Positions 57,344 through 64,000 of a stretch of DNA of 64,000 bases are shown in pieces. Below the pieces are notes generated by a model. The model was given only the letters and a program-made list of their open reading frames with translations. It did no database searches and was not told the origin of the DNA. Each line of letters starts with the position of its first letter. Within the stretch, counting starts at the first letter, position 1. Source of the DNA: Rippkaea orientalis PCC 8801 (GTDB lineage Bacteria; Cyanobacteriota; Cyanobacteriia; Cyanobacteriales; Microcystaceae); NCBI RefSeq assembly GCF_000021805.1, contig NC_011726.1, positions 1,798,001-1,862,000 of the forward strand, written 5' to 3'. Made by a program: the position numbers and the translations under genes.

Positions 57344-58786
57344 ATGCCCTTTTCCGTAAATCCGATTAAATTTGGTACTGATGGCTGGCGCGGTGTCATT
57401 GCGGCTGAGTTTACCTTTGAGCGCGTGGCATTGCTTGCTCCCTTAGCGGCTAAAGTCTTAGCAGACAATTATGGAACCCCATCGGCACAAAAATCGATTA
57501 TTGTGGGGTACGATCGCCGTTTTTTAGCGGAAGAGTTTGCTCAAGTTGCAGCGCAGTCCATGCAAGAAGCGGGATTTGATGTTATTCTATCCCAATCCTA
57601 CGCCCCTACTCCGGCTTTTAGTTGGGCAGCAAAACAACAAAATGCTTTAGGGGCAATTGTATTAACGGCTAGTCATAACCCGGCTAAGTATTTAGGCTTA
57701 AAAGTTAAAGGAGCGTTTGGCGGTTCAGTTTCCCCTGAGATTACCCAACAAATTGAAGAGTTATTACCTAATCCTCCTAGTTTTAATGCTAATCCAGGGA
57801 CGTTAAGCTATTTTGATCCCTGGGAAAGTTACTGTCAAGGACTGCAACAAAAAGTTAATATTCAAGCTATTCGAGAAGCCATTCTATCGGGTAAATTGCG
57901 GGTATTTGCCGATGTGATGCACGGGGCAGCAGCAACGGGGTTAGAACGGTTATTAGGGTGTGCTATTGAGGAAATTAATAGCGAGCGTGATCCCTTATTT
58001 GAAGGAGGAGCACCGGAACCTTTACCCCGTTATTTATCCAAGTTATTTGAGGCAATTAAAACGGCTGCTTCTGAGGGAACAAATGGCTTACGGGTGGGTT
58101 TAGTTTTTGATGGAGATAGCGATCGCATTGCAGCAGTTGATGGGCAAGGAAATTTCTTGAGTTCTCAAGTTTTAATCCCTATTTTAATCGATCATTTAGC
58201 CCAAAGAAAAGGGTTTACAGGAGAAATTGTTAAAACCGTAAGCGGTTCTGATTTATTTCCCCGCATCGCCCAACTTTACAATCTAGAAGTGTATGAAACT
58301 CCCATCGGTTATAAATATATTGCGGATCGAATGTTATCAGCCAAGGTATTAGTTGGCGGTGAAGAATCTGGAGGGATTGGATATGGAACCCATATCCCTG
58401 AACGAGATGCCTTATTATCCGCTTTATATGTATTAGAAGCCATTGTGGAAAGTGGTCAAGATTTAGGGCAATATTACGCCAGTTTACAGGATAAAGCGGA
58501 CTTTCATAATGCCTATGATCGCATAGATTTACCTCTGGCAAGTATGGAAGTTCGCGCAAAATTAGTCAACCGTTTAGAGACAGAATCTCTTCAAGAAATT
58601 GACGGACAATCTGTTATAGATTGTTCAACTAAAGATGGTTATAAATATCGGTTAGCTGACGGAAGTTGGCTACTTATTCGCTTTAGTGGGACTGAACCTG
58701 TTTTGCGTTTATATTGCGAATCTTTATGCTTAAAACAAGTTCATGAGATTTTAAATTGGGCAAAAAATTGGGCTAATTCTGTGTAA
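57344..58786 (+). CDS. Alpha-D-phosphohexomutase (phosphoglucomutase/phosphomannomutase)
   Basis: The 480-residue enzyme moves a phosphate between C1 and C6 of a hexose phosphate. The phospho-serine S110 is in TASHNPAKYLG. The metal loop DGDSDRIAAVD, the sugar loop GGEESGGIGYG and the phosphate loop RFSGTEPVLRLY are all present. The sugar (glucose, mannose or glucosamine) cannot be fixed from sequence alone. It begins FGTDGWRG, as is common for the cyanobacterial PGM/PMM type. Confidence 0.94.
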   Translation: MPFSVNPIKFGTDGWRGVIAAEFTFERVALLAPLAAKVLADNYGTPSAQKSIIVGYDRRFLAEEFAQVAAQSMQEAGFDVILSQSYAPTPAFSWAAKQQNALGAIVLTASHNPAKYLGLKVKGAFGGSVSPEITQQIEELLPNPPSFNANPGTLSYFDPWESYCQGLQQKVNIQAIREAILSGKLRVFADVMHGAAATGLERLLGCAIEEINSERDPLFEGGAPEPLPRYLSKLFEAIKTAASEGTNGLRVGLVFDGDSDRIAAVDGQGNFLSSQVLIPILIDHLAQRKGFTGEIVKTVSGSDLFPRIAQLYNLEVYETPIGYKYIADRMLSAKVLVGGEESGGIGYGTHIPERDALLSALYVLEAIVESGQDLGQYYASLQDKADFHNAYDRIDLPLASMEVRAKLVNRLETESLQEIDGQSVIDCSTKDGYKYRLADGSWLLIRFSGTEPVLRLYCESLCLKQVHEILNWAKNWANSV

Positions 58787-58870
58787 ATAATTGAGGGTTT
58801 TGACACAGCTAAAATCGTGTATTAGAGTAGGGTGTGTTAGACGGCTAGGATCTGTGCTGTGGATAGTTTT

Positions 58871-58935
58871 GTAGAGTGGCTAAAGTTTTCTACTTTACGG
58901 ATAGTCCAGATCAATCTCTGATTTGCCCACCCTAC
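58871..58935. repeat. 65-bp palindrome-ended element, copy 2
   Basis: Same length and mostly the same sequence as 7958-8022. Its left terminus has two changes relative to the other copy. It lies in the 713-base gap after the phosphohexomutase gene. Confidence 0.65.
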
Positions 58936-58964
58936 CGTCTTAAGATTTTGTTTATAAATAGTCT

Positions 58965-59022
58965 CTTAGACGGCTATAATCTTGACGATGACTAGGATTT
59001 AACAATCCGTCTTAACCCACCA
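58965..59022. repeat. Palindromic element, copy 2 (inverse of 21049-21112)
   Basis: TTAGACGGCTATAATCTT at its left and AATCCGTCTTAACCCACC at its right match the reverse complement of 21049-21112 with a few changes. A fragment of its left end is also at 58831-58847. It lies 29 bases from the 65-bp element. Confidence 0.6.
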
Positions 59023-59231
59023 GATTAGCTAAAACAATCTATTCCGATTATTGATTCTCCATAATACAAAAAAAAGTCTCTTTGATAATACCTTGGCTAC
59101 AGTTGCCATATTGTTAAGTTAAACTTATAGGGATCACTAGGAATTGCAATCTCTCAAAACGTTTATTTTACAGCATTATCCGTAATAATTAAGTAGTGAA
59201 AGTAACTAAGAAAAGACATAGGGAGATATCT

Positions 59232-59327
59232 ATGGAAATCGCTGACTGGCAACTATTACTGATGATTGTCTTCAATTCAGGTGTTTGCCTCCTCTTACCC
59301 AGACTCATCGGGAATCTATCATCATAA
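59232..59327 (+). CDS. Possible 31-residue single-helix membrane protein
   Basis: The frame starts ATG with GGGAG eight bases before it and encodes 31 residues: a short polar start (MEIADW), a hydrophobic stretch (QLLLMIVFNSGVCLLLP) and the end RLIGNLSS. Size and shape fit the tiny subunits of photosystems, cytochrome b6f or NDH-1, but I cannot match it to any of PsaM, PetL, PetM, PetN, PsbT or Psb30. It is the only coding candidate in the 58787-59499 gap. Confidence 0.5.
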   Translation: MEIADWQLLLMIVFNSGVCLLLPRLIGNLSS

Positions 59328-59458
59328 CCTCGAAGGGGTCAAAACAGTTCTGTGAAGATTAGTTGAGGGTCATTTTGTTACAATAAGAGTAGGTGTGTCC
59401 AAAAGTCACTTAATTAAAGCTTACCTTGAATGACAACTGTACACATGATAGACAATTT

Positions 59459-59477
59459 GATGCGTTGGGAACGCATC
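59459..59477. promoter_or_regulatory. Hairpin in the moaA leader
   Basis: Stem GATGCGTT/AACGCATC with loop GGG ends 22 bases before the moaA start. Similar short stems occur as dispersed repeats in cyanobacteria. It does not resemble the large Moco leader motif. Confidence 0.4.
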
Positions 59478-59499
59478 CTACGTCCTACCTTAATAAACT

Positions 59500-60489
59500 A
59501 TGAACCCTGTTGACTATCTGCGTATTAGTCTAATTGATCGGTGTAATTTTCGCTGTCAATATTGTATGCCCGAAGGGGTAAAACTGGACTATATTTTGCG
59601 TTCAGAACTGCTTACCGATGACGAATTATTAACACTAATTAAAGCGGTTTTTATTCCTCTAGGATTTACCAAATTTCGCCTCACAGGTGGGGAACCGTTG
59701 CTACGTCCTGGGGTAGTTCAATTAGTCAGAGATATTGCTGCGTTACCCCAAACCGAAGACTTATCCATGACAACCAATGGGTTTTTATTGTCTCGGATGG
59801 CAAAGGAACTTTATCAGGCAGGTTTGAAACGAATTAATATTAGTTTAGATTCCTTAAATCAAGAAACCTTTGATAAAATTATTGGTAATTTTGGGGCGAG
59901 TAAATGGCAACAAACCTGGGAAGGAATCCAAACAGCCTATGAAGTTGGCTTTAATCCATTAAAGTTAAATGTAGTGATAATTCCTGGGATTAATGAAGGA
60001 GAAATAGAAGACTTAGCAGCGTTAACCATTGATCGTAATTGGCACGTTCGTTTTATTGAATTTATGCCCATTGGAAACCGAGAATTATTTAGCGATCGCG
60101 CTTGGGTTCCTTCAGAAGAAATCAGGCAAACAATTCGGCAGAAATGGGGGTTAATTGAGTCTACTATTAAAGGGAATGGACCCGCAGATGTTTTTCAAAT
60201 TCCAGGGGGAAAAGGGACATTAGGATTTATTAGTCAGATGTCCGAATGTTTCTGCGATCGCTGTAACAGAATGCGTCTTTCTGCTGATGGTTGGTTACGT
60301 CCTTGCTTATTAAATGAAACGGGACAAATTGACTTAAAAACTGCATTGCGTCAGGGCATAAAAACAACAGAATTAAGAGAACAAGTCAGAGAAATATTAG
60401 CGATTAAACCGAATATTAATTATCAAGAACGAGAGTCAGGAACCCAAACCGGAACCTATCAGCGTACTATGTCACAAATTGGCGGATAA
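59500..60489 (+). CDS. moaA: GTP 3',8-cyclase MoaA
   Basis: The 329-residue radical SAM enzyme makes the first intermediate of molybdopterin from GTP. The SAM cluster Cys are C15, C19 and C22 ([10 protein letters not shown]). The second cluster is bound by the C-terminal [20 protein letters not shown]. The functional C-terminal Gly-Gly is present (QIGG). Molybdenum cofactor serves nitrate reductase and other enzymes; the nif region starts 2 kb further on, but nitrogenase uses a different cofactor. It is followed after 44 bases by the ATPase gene. Confidence 0.97.
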   Translation: MNPVDYLRISLIDRCNFRCQYCMPEGVKLDYILRSELLTDDELLTLIKAVFIPLGFTKFRLTGGEPLLRPGVVQLVRDIAALPQTEDLSMTTNGFLLSRMAKELYQAGLKRINISLDSLNQETFDKIIGNFGASKWQQTWEGIQTAYEVGFNPLKLNVVIIPGINEGEIEDLAALTIDRNWHVRFIEFMPIGNRELFSDRAWVPSEEIRQTIRQKWGLIESTIKGNGPADVFQIPGGKGTLGFISQMSECFCDRCNRMRLSADGWLRPCLLNETGQIDLKTALRQGIKTTELREQVREILAIKPNINYQERESGTQTGTYQRTMSQIGG

Positions 60490-60533
60490 TACCCTAATGC
60501 GATCGCTCAACAACCTAGAAAAATTAGTATATA

Positions 60534-61913
60534 ATGATGAATACTCCACCAGATTCTAATACACAAACTCAAGATTTAGATCAAGGTATTACTTCAATTT
60601 CTGTTAAAGGGTTTAAGTCTCTTTATGAAGAATGTACCCTAGAAATTAAGCCGTTAACCATTTTAGCAGGGGCAAATAGTTCGGGTAAATCTAGCATTAT
60701 GCAACCCCTATTATTGATGAAGCAAACTTTAGAATCTCCCTACGATCCTGGGGCATTATTAATTAATGGAAGTCATGTTAAATTTACTACCAGTCAACAA
60801 TTATTGTCGAGTATTCCAGGTAAACCAGAAGTTAATGACTTAGAATTGAAAATCGAAATTGATAAAAGTAATTACATAAAAAATACTTTTACTAAGAAAT
60901 CAACAGGAGGATTTGAAATTACTAAAGTTTCTTCTAAGAGAAAAGAGATAAAAGTAACTTATTATCCAAACATGAGAAAACAAGATATAATAGATTTTTT
61001 AGGTAGTAATAACAAGGATTTAGAAGATGTATTAAAAAACCCTAATCATCCCATTTCTGAGCATCTAAATTACTCCACTGCATATAATAAATGTTTTCTT
61101 GATCTACTTATTAAATCAAAAATGGAAGTACCACCAAACTCAAATAGTCTGCTCAATTATGCGATTTTTGATAGCAAACCGCGCACTCAAGCAATTATCC
61201 AAGAAATTTATCAAATAATTCATTTACCAGGGTTAAGAGGAACACCAGAAAGAAGCTATCCTATAACAGCAATTGGAGATACCTTTCAAGGGACTTTTGA
61301 TAATTATGTTGCCAGTGTTATTCATGAGTGGCAACATAATAATGATTCAAGAATTAATCAATTATCAAACTATTTAACTAATTTAGGATTAACATCTCAA
61401 GTTGCAGCGACTAGAACTAATGATGTACAAGTCGAAATTCAAGTCGGAAAGCTAACCAATAATATTGATAACCGTCATTTAATTAATATTGCGGATGTGG
61501 GACTAGGAGTATCACAAGTTTTACCCGTAATTGTTGCATTATTAGTTGCTAAACCAGGGCAATTAGTCTATATAGAACAACCCGAAATTCATCTACATCC
61601 TCGCGCACAAGCAAACCTAGCACCTATTTTAGTTGATGCTGCAAACCGTGGGGTAAAAGTCGTCGTAGAAACCCATAGTGATCTCCTCTTAACCCGTATT
61701 CAAACCTTAGTTGCAGAAGGGTTAATTTCAGAAGATAAAGTAAATTTAAACTGGTTTAAATTGCGAGAAGATGGTATAACAGAAATGTATAGTACCCAAT
61801 TAGATCAAACGGGTTCCTATGGAGATTGGCCAGTTGATTTTAGTGAAATTACCCTAGCAGAAGATGATCGTTATCTAACTGCTGCTGAGTCTCATTTATG
61901 GAAAAATAACTAA
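60534..61913 (+). CDS. AAA/ABC-type ATPase (DUF3696-like) of an ATPase-PIN pair
   Basis: The 459-residue protein has an SMC/OLD-like ATPase split by a long insert. It starts ISVKGFKSLYEECTLEIKPL, with Walker A GANSSGKSS (46-54). The insert (about 80-290) is low-similarity, with many Lys and Asn. The second half has a signature-like ADVGLGVSQVLPVIVALL, Walker B LVYIEQPEIHLHPRAQANL and the ETHSDLLLTRIQ motif. Such ATPases are partners of nucleases in phage-defence systems (OLD, PARIS AriA, Gabija). Its stop overlaps the ATG of the PIN-like gene as TAATG, so the two are translationally coupled and likely form one complex. Confidence 0.85.
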   Translation: MMNTPPDSNTQTQDLDQGITSISVKGFKSLYEECTLEIKPLTILAGANSSGKSSIMQPLLLMKQTLESPYDPGALLINGSHVKFTTSQQLLSSIPGKPEVNDLELKIEIDKSNYIKNTFTKKSTGGFEITKVSSKRKEIKVTYYPNMRKQDIIDFLGSNNKDLEDVLKNPNHPISEHLNYSTAYNKCFLDLLIKSKMEVPPNSNSLLNYAIFDSKPRTQAIIQEIYQIIHLPGLRGTPERSYPITAIGDTFQGTFDNYVASVIHEWQHNNDSRINQLSNYLTNLGLTSQVAATRTNDVQVEIQVGKLTNNIDNRHLINIADVGLGVSQVLPVIVALLVAKPGQLVYIEQPEIHLHPRAQANLAPILVDAANRGVKVVVETHSDLLLTRIQTLVAEGLISEDKVNLNWFKLREDGITEMYSTQLDQTGSYGDWPVDFSEITLAEDDRYLTAAESHLWKNN

Positions 61914-62452
61914 TGACAAATAGTCAGATTAAAAGCTTAGTTATTGATGCTTCAGTTGTCCGCGCTGCGGGAGGAGAAAATTCTACTAACTCCAATTCTA
62001 AAAATTGTCGTCAATGTCTAGAAATAATCTTACAAAATCGTTATTATTTAGTCATGACACAAGAGATTCGTCAAGAATGGAGAAAACATCAATCAAAGTA
62101 TGCTCAAACATGGTTGAAACTGATGGTTTCTCGCAAAAGAGTAAAATCATTAAATCTATCTATTGATCAAGCTTTATGGACACAAATAGAAACCTTCGCA
62201 GAAACGGATAAACAAAGAGGTATAATGATTAAAGATATCCATTTAATAGAAGCAGCGATCGCCACTGATAAAAGAATTATTACTCTTGATGATAAAGTGA
62301 GGTTATTATTTGCTAAGATTGCTATTAATATTGATCAATTAAAAGGAATTATTTGGGTCAATCCTAGCAAGGAAGAAGAAAATGTAATTATCTGGTTAGA
62401 AAATGGAGCACCTTTTGAAATTAATCGTTCTCTAGAATCGTTGATTAATTAA
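61913..62452 (+). CDS. PIN-like nuclease, partner of the ATPase
   Basis: The 179-residue protein has a PIN-like acidic set: D12 in LVIDASVVRAAG, E51/E55 in MTQEIRQEW, D108 in IKDIHLIEAA, D119, and D126/D127 in RIITLDDKVR. PIN proteins cut RNA, less often DNA. The C-terminal 45 residues (WVNPSKEEENVIIWLENGAPF) are outside the usual PIN core and may bind the ATPase. No VapB-type antitoxin is next to it; the coupled ATPase is its only neighbour. A 142-base gap with no gene follows. Confidence 0.8.
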   Translation: MTNSQIKSLVIDASVVRAAGGENSTNSNSKNCRQCLEIILQNRYYLVMTQEIRQEWRKHQSKYAQTWLKLMVSRKRVKSLNLSIDQALWTQIETFAETDKQRGIMIKDIHLIEAAIATDKRIITLDDKVRLLFAKIAINIDQLKGIIWVNPSKEEENVIIWLENGAPFEINRSLESLIN

Positions 62453-62594
62453 GGTAAAAATTCTTGGATCTCCCAGACAAAAAAAGCCATTTGCATTGCA
62501 AAATCTCTTTATTTTTTACCTTACCACTATGTAGAGACGTTTAATGAAACGCCTCTACAAAAAGGGAATATTTCACCCAGATTTGTATAATTAA

Positions 62595-62996
62595 TCAATG
62601 GCTACGAGGACAGGTTTCTAAGTCTTCTATAACAGAATCCTTCGCTTTTAACCCAATCCAACTATCAATATAATCCAGATCAAAACCCACCTGACAAACA
62701 TCCTCTACTTGAATTAAAGGGCGACGAATTAACAGAGGATCAACTATCATTAATTTGAGGGCGGTTTCCTCATCTAATTGGGAGGGAATAATCTCACCGG
62801 ATTTAATACGAGGGGCAGTAGGATTAAACCATTCTTTGACCGGTCTATTGCCAAAAAACTGCCTCAATCTTTCGGTTGTCCAAGAGGTAGTTAAGAGGTT
62901 ATGAACGACAAGATCATGGCCTGCCCCTTGTAGCAAATTCTTCTGTTTGGTGTTATTAATACACCCAGGTTTTTCGTAAAAAATCACGTTAGCCAT
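62595..62996 (-). CDS. ArsC-like nitrogenase-associated protein
   Basis: The 133-residue protein has the ArsC/Spx thioredoxin-like fold: MANVIFYEKPGCINNTKQKN, then WTTERLRQFFGNRPVKEWFN and LLIRRPLIQVEDV. C12 is the only Cys of the N-terminal loop, in CINNT. The family is known as nitrogenase-associated protein (NifO-like) and is found in nif clusters of diazotrophs. Its start overlaps the end of the ferredoxin-like gene by eight bases. Its biochemical role is not settled. Confidence 0.85.
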   Translation of the reverse strand: MANVIFYEKPGCINNTKQKNLLQGAGHDLVVHNLLTTSWTTERLRQFFGNRPVKEWFNPTAPRIKSGEIIPSQLDEETALKLMIVDPLLIRRPLIQVEDVCQVGFDLDYIDSWIGLKAKDSVIEDLETCPRSH

Positions 62997-63585
62997 TGTT
63001 TTGTAGAGTTTCTAAATAGTGGTCACGGAGTAAGTTATCAATGGTCTTGGGATTTGGTTTACTACACTTAGCTTTCCCTGGCATTAAAATCATGTTAGGG
63101 GCTTTACTACAGCGTTTCTGACAACTCGTTTTCTGAATTGTTACAGATTCTTCTAACCCTAAACGGCAAAGGGTTTTTTGGAGTTCTTCATAGAGTTGTC
63201 TGCCTCCATTTTTGGCACAATCTGACTTATTACATAACAAAATTTTGCCTTTTTTGGAACAACTTGATGGAGCAGTTTCTAGAGAATTTGTTGTTTTATT
63301 CTCTTTGCATTCTAGGCTACAACTTAATCGGTTAACCTGAAAAGCTTTAAGTTTAAATTCACTAAAACTACCTTTAAATTTTTGTTCTCCTAACACCTGA
63401 ATCCAATCACCAGAAGCTAAACCAGTCCCTAAAGAACCCCTTAACCCTTTATCAAGTTTAATGCGTAATTCCCGTTTATCTATCGATAATCGAAGGGATT
63501 TTAGTTGACCATTAGGTTTACTAATAAAGCCCAGAAACTGTCCTTCTAGTTGAAAAGATAACGATTGGTAGTGAACTGAATCCAT
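62989..63585 (-). CDS. Thioredoxin-like 2Fe-2S ferredoxin-domain protein
   Basis: From the ATG at 63585 (MDSVHYQSL) the protein is 198 residues. An N-terminal beta-rich region is followed by a C-terminal thioredoxin-like 2Fe-2S domain: LLCNKSDCAKNGG, then SCQKRCSKAPNM, with four Cys candidates for the cluster. The open frame upstream of 63585 merely translates heptamer repeats (LLTVYCSLFTVHC), so it is rejected. It overlaps the ArsC-like gene and may supply electrons in the nif region. Confidence 0.82.
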   Translation of the reverse strand: MDSVHYQSLSFQLEGQFLGFISKPNGQLKSLRLSIDKRELRIKLDKGLRGSLGTGLASGDWIQVLGEQKFKGSFSEFKLKAFQVNRLSCSLECKENKTTNSLETAPSSCSKKGKILLCNKSDCAKNGGRQLYEELQKTLCRLGLEESVTIQKTSCQKRCSKAPNMILMPGKAKCSKPNPKTIDNLLRDHYLETLQNNG

Positions 63586-63606
63586 AATTAAATTCTCCGT
63601 GACTAA

Positions 63607-63745
63607 GACAGTGAACAGTAAACAGTGAACAGTGAACAGTGAACAGTAAACAGTGAGCAATGAACAGTTAGAATGGTACTCAAATCTTAAAAACGATTGT
63701 CCATTGCTCATTGCCTATTGCCTATTGCCTATTGCCTATTGCCTA
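63607..63745. repeat. Two blocks of heptameric repeats in the nif region
   Basis: AGTGAAC/AGTAAAC heptamers run from 63607 to about 63670, and TGCCTAT heptamers from about 63703 to 63745. They separate nifT from the 2Fe-2S gene. Confidence 0.85.
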
Positions 63746-63752
63746 TTAATTA

Positions 63753-63953
63753 TTAAAGCTTTTTCGCTTCAAAGGTTTGGGGCAATTTAATATCATCAGT
63801 GAGTCCAGGAAATTGTAATTCCCACCCATTGGCTAACGTCAAAACTCTTCCTTCTTCACTATCAGTTTGACTAACCACAACTTCCTCTAAGTCCTTCTTA
63901 GGAACATAGACAGATAAATCACCTGATCCATTACGGCGTAACATAACTTTCAT
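63753..63953 (-). CDS. nifT: NifT/FixU family protein
   Basis: The 66-residue protein matches NifT: MKVMLRRNGSGDLSVYVPKK, DLEEVVVS, then LTLANGWELQFPGL. NifT is encoded in nif operons and its role in nitrogenase maturation is not essential. Its presence indicates that a nif cluster continues beyond the right edge of the window. Reading is leftward, so the rest of the operon would be upstream, past 64000. Confidence 0.92.
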   Translation of the reverse strand: MKVMLRRNGSGDLSVYVPKKDLEEVVVSQTDSEEGRVLTLANGWELQFPGLTDDIKLPQTFEAKKL

Positions 63954-63964
63954 AACAAACTCCT

Positions 63965-64000
63965 TGAATAGTGAATAGTGAACAGTGAATAGTTAATAGT
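63965..64000. repeat. GAATAGT/GAACAGT heptameric repeats upstream of nifT
   Basis: About five heptamers of the AGTGAAT/AGTGAAC type reach the end of the window. The motif is related to the block at 63607-63670. Confidence 0.8.

Noticed and set aside
59328-59499. Molybdenum cofactor riboswitch before moaA
   Set aside because: Only one small stem (59459-59477) is visible; the extended Moco motif is not seen.
63586-63711. 42-codon N-terminal extension of the 2Fe-2S protein
   Set aside because: It translates the heptameric DNA repeat and has no domain; the ATG at 63585 fits better.

Overview
The window comes from a cyanobacterium, most likely a unicellular nitrogen fixer of the Cyanothece/Rippkaea/Crocosphaera kind. 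The evidence is the phycobilin enzyme PcyA, a PAP/fibrillin protein, a Ycf46-type AAA ATPase, GAF domains with bilin-type Cys-His motifs, a split beta' subunit (RpoC2), many HIP1 octamers (GCGATCGC, e.g. 17573-17580), heptameric tandem repeats, and a NifT gene at the right edge. Species is an inference.

Layout. 1-6.1 kb: a minus-strand signalling group of a multi-GAF sensor kinase (split by a one-base frameshift), a stand-alone receiver and a diguanylate cyclase. 6.1-11 kb: an RTX-type calcium-binding protein, an SH3 membrane protein, Ycf46, a broken hicA beside hicB, and a VWA-like gene remnant. 11-24.6 kb: housekeeping and conserved cyanobacterial genes (glycosidase-like lipoprotein, fibrillin, pcyA, tatA, clpS, yidD, a His-tailed ferrochelatase-family protein, DUF2993, a GT2-TPR protein) with one tnpB relic. 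24.7-28.7 kb: the ribosomal/transcription block secE-nusG-rplK-rplA-(L10 leader)-rplJ-rplL, plus tRNA-Trp and rplS. 28.7-33.4 kb: an accessory, defence-like island with an NB-ARC/TPR STAND gene cut by an in-frame stop, a PD-(D/E)XK nuclease-like gene, small antitoxin-like genes and remnants. 33.6-43.5 kb: trpB, then rpoB-rpoC2 without rpoC1, tatD and rpsT. 43.7-45.1 kb: a complete IS701-like element. 45.3-59.3 kb: DUF2130, an iron-type ABC ATPase, a phosphorylase, a complete ECF transporter operon, a ProA paralogue lacking the catalytic Cys, tRNA-Gly, small membrane proteins, a phosphohexomutase. 59.5-64 kb: moaA, an ATPase-PIN gene pair, then the edge of a nif region (ArsC-like nitrogenase-associated protein, 2Fe-2S protein, nifT).

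How the parts fit. The ribosomal and RNA polymerase genes are core and well kept. The variable material sits in four places: the kinase cluster, the 10-11 kb gap, the 28.7-33.4 kb island and the 60.5-62.5 kb pair. Several genes are broken by a single change (kinase frameshift, hicA frameshift, STAND in-frame TGA). Gaps are populated by heptameric repeats, small palindromic elements present in two or more copies, and hairpins at gene ends. The best candidates for an undescribed system are the ATPase-PIN pair (60534-62452), the interrupted STAND island, and the possible cyanobacteriochrome kinase.
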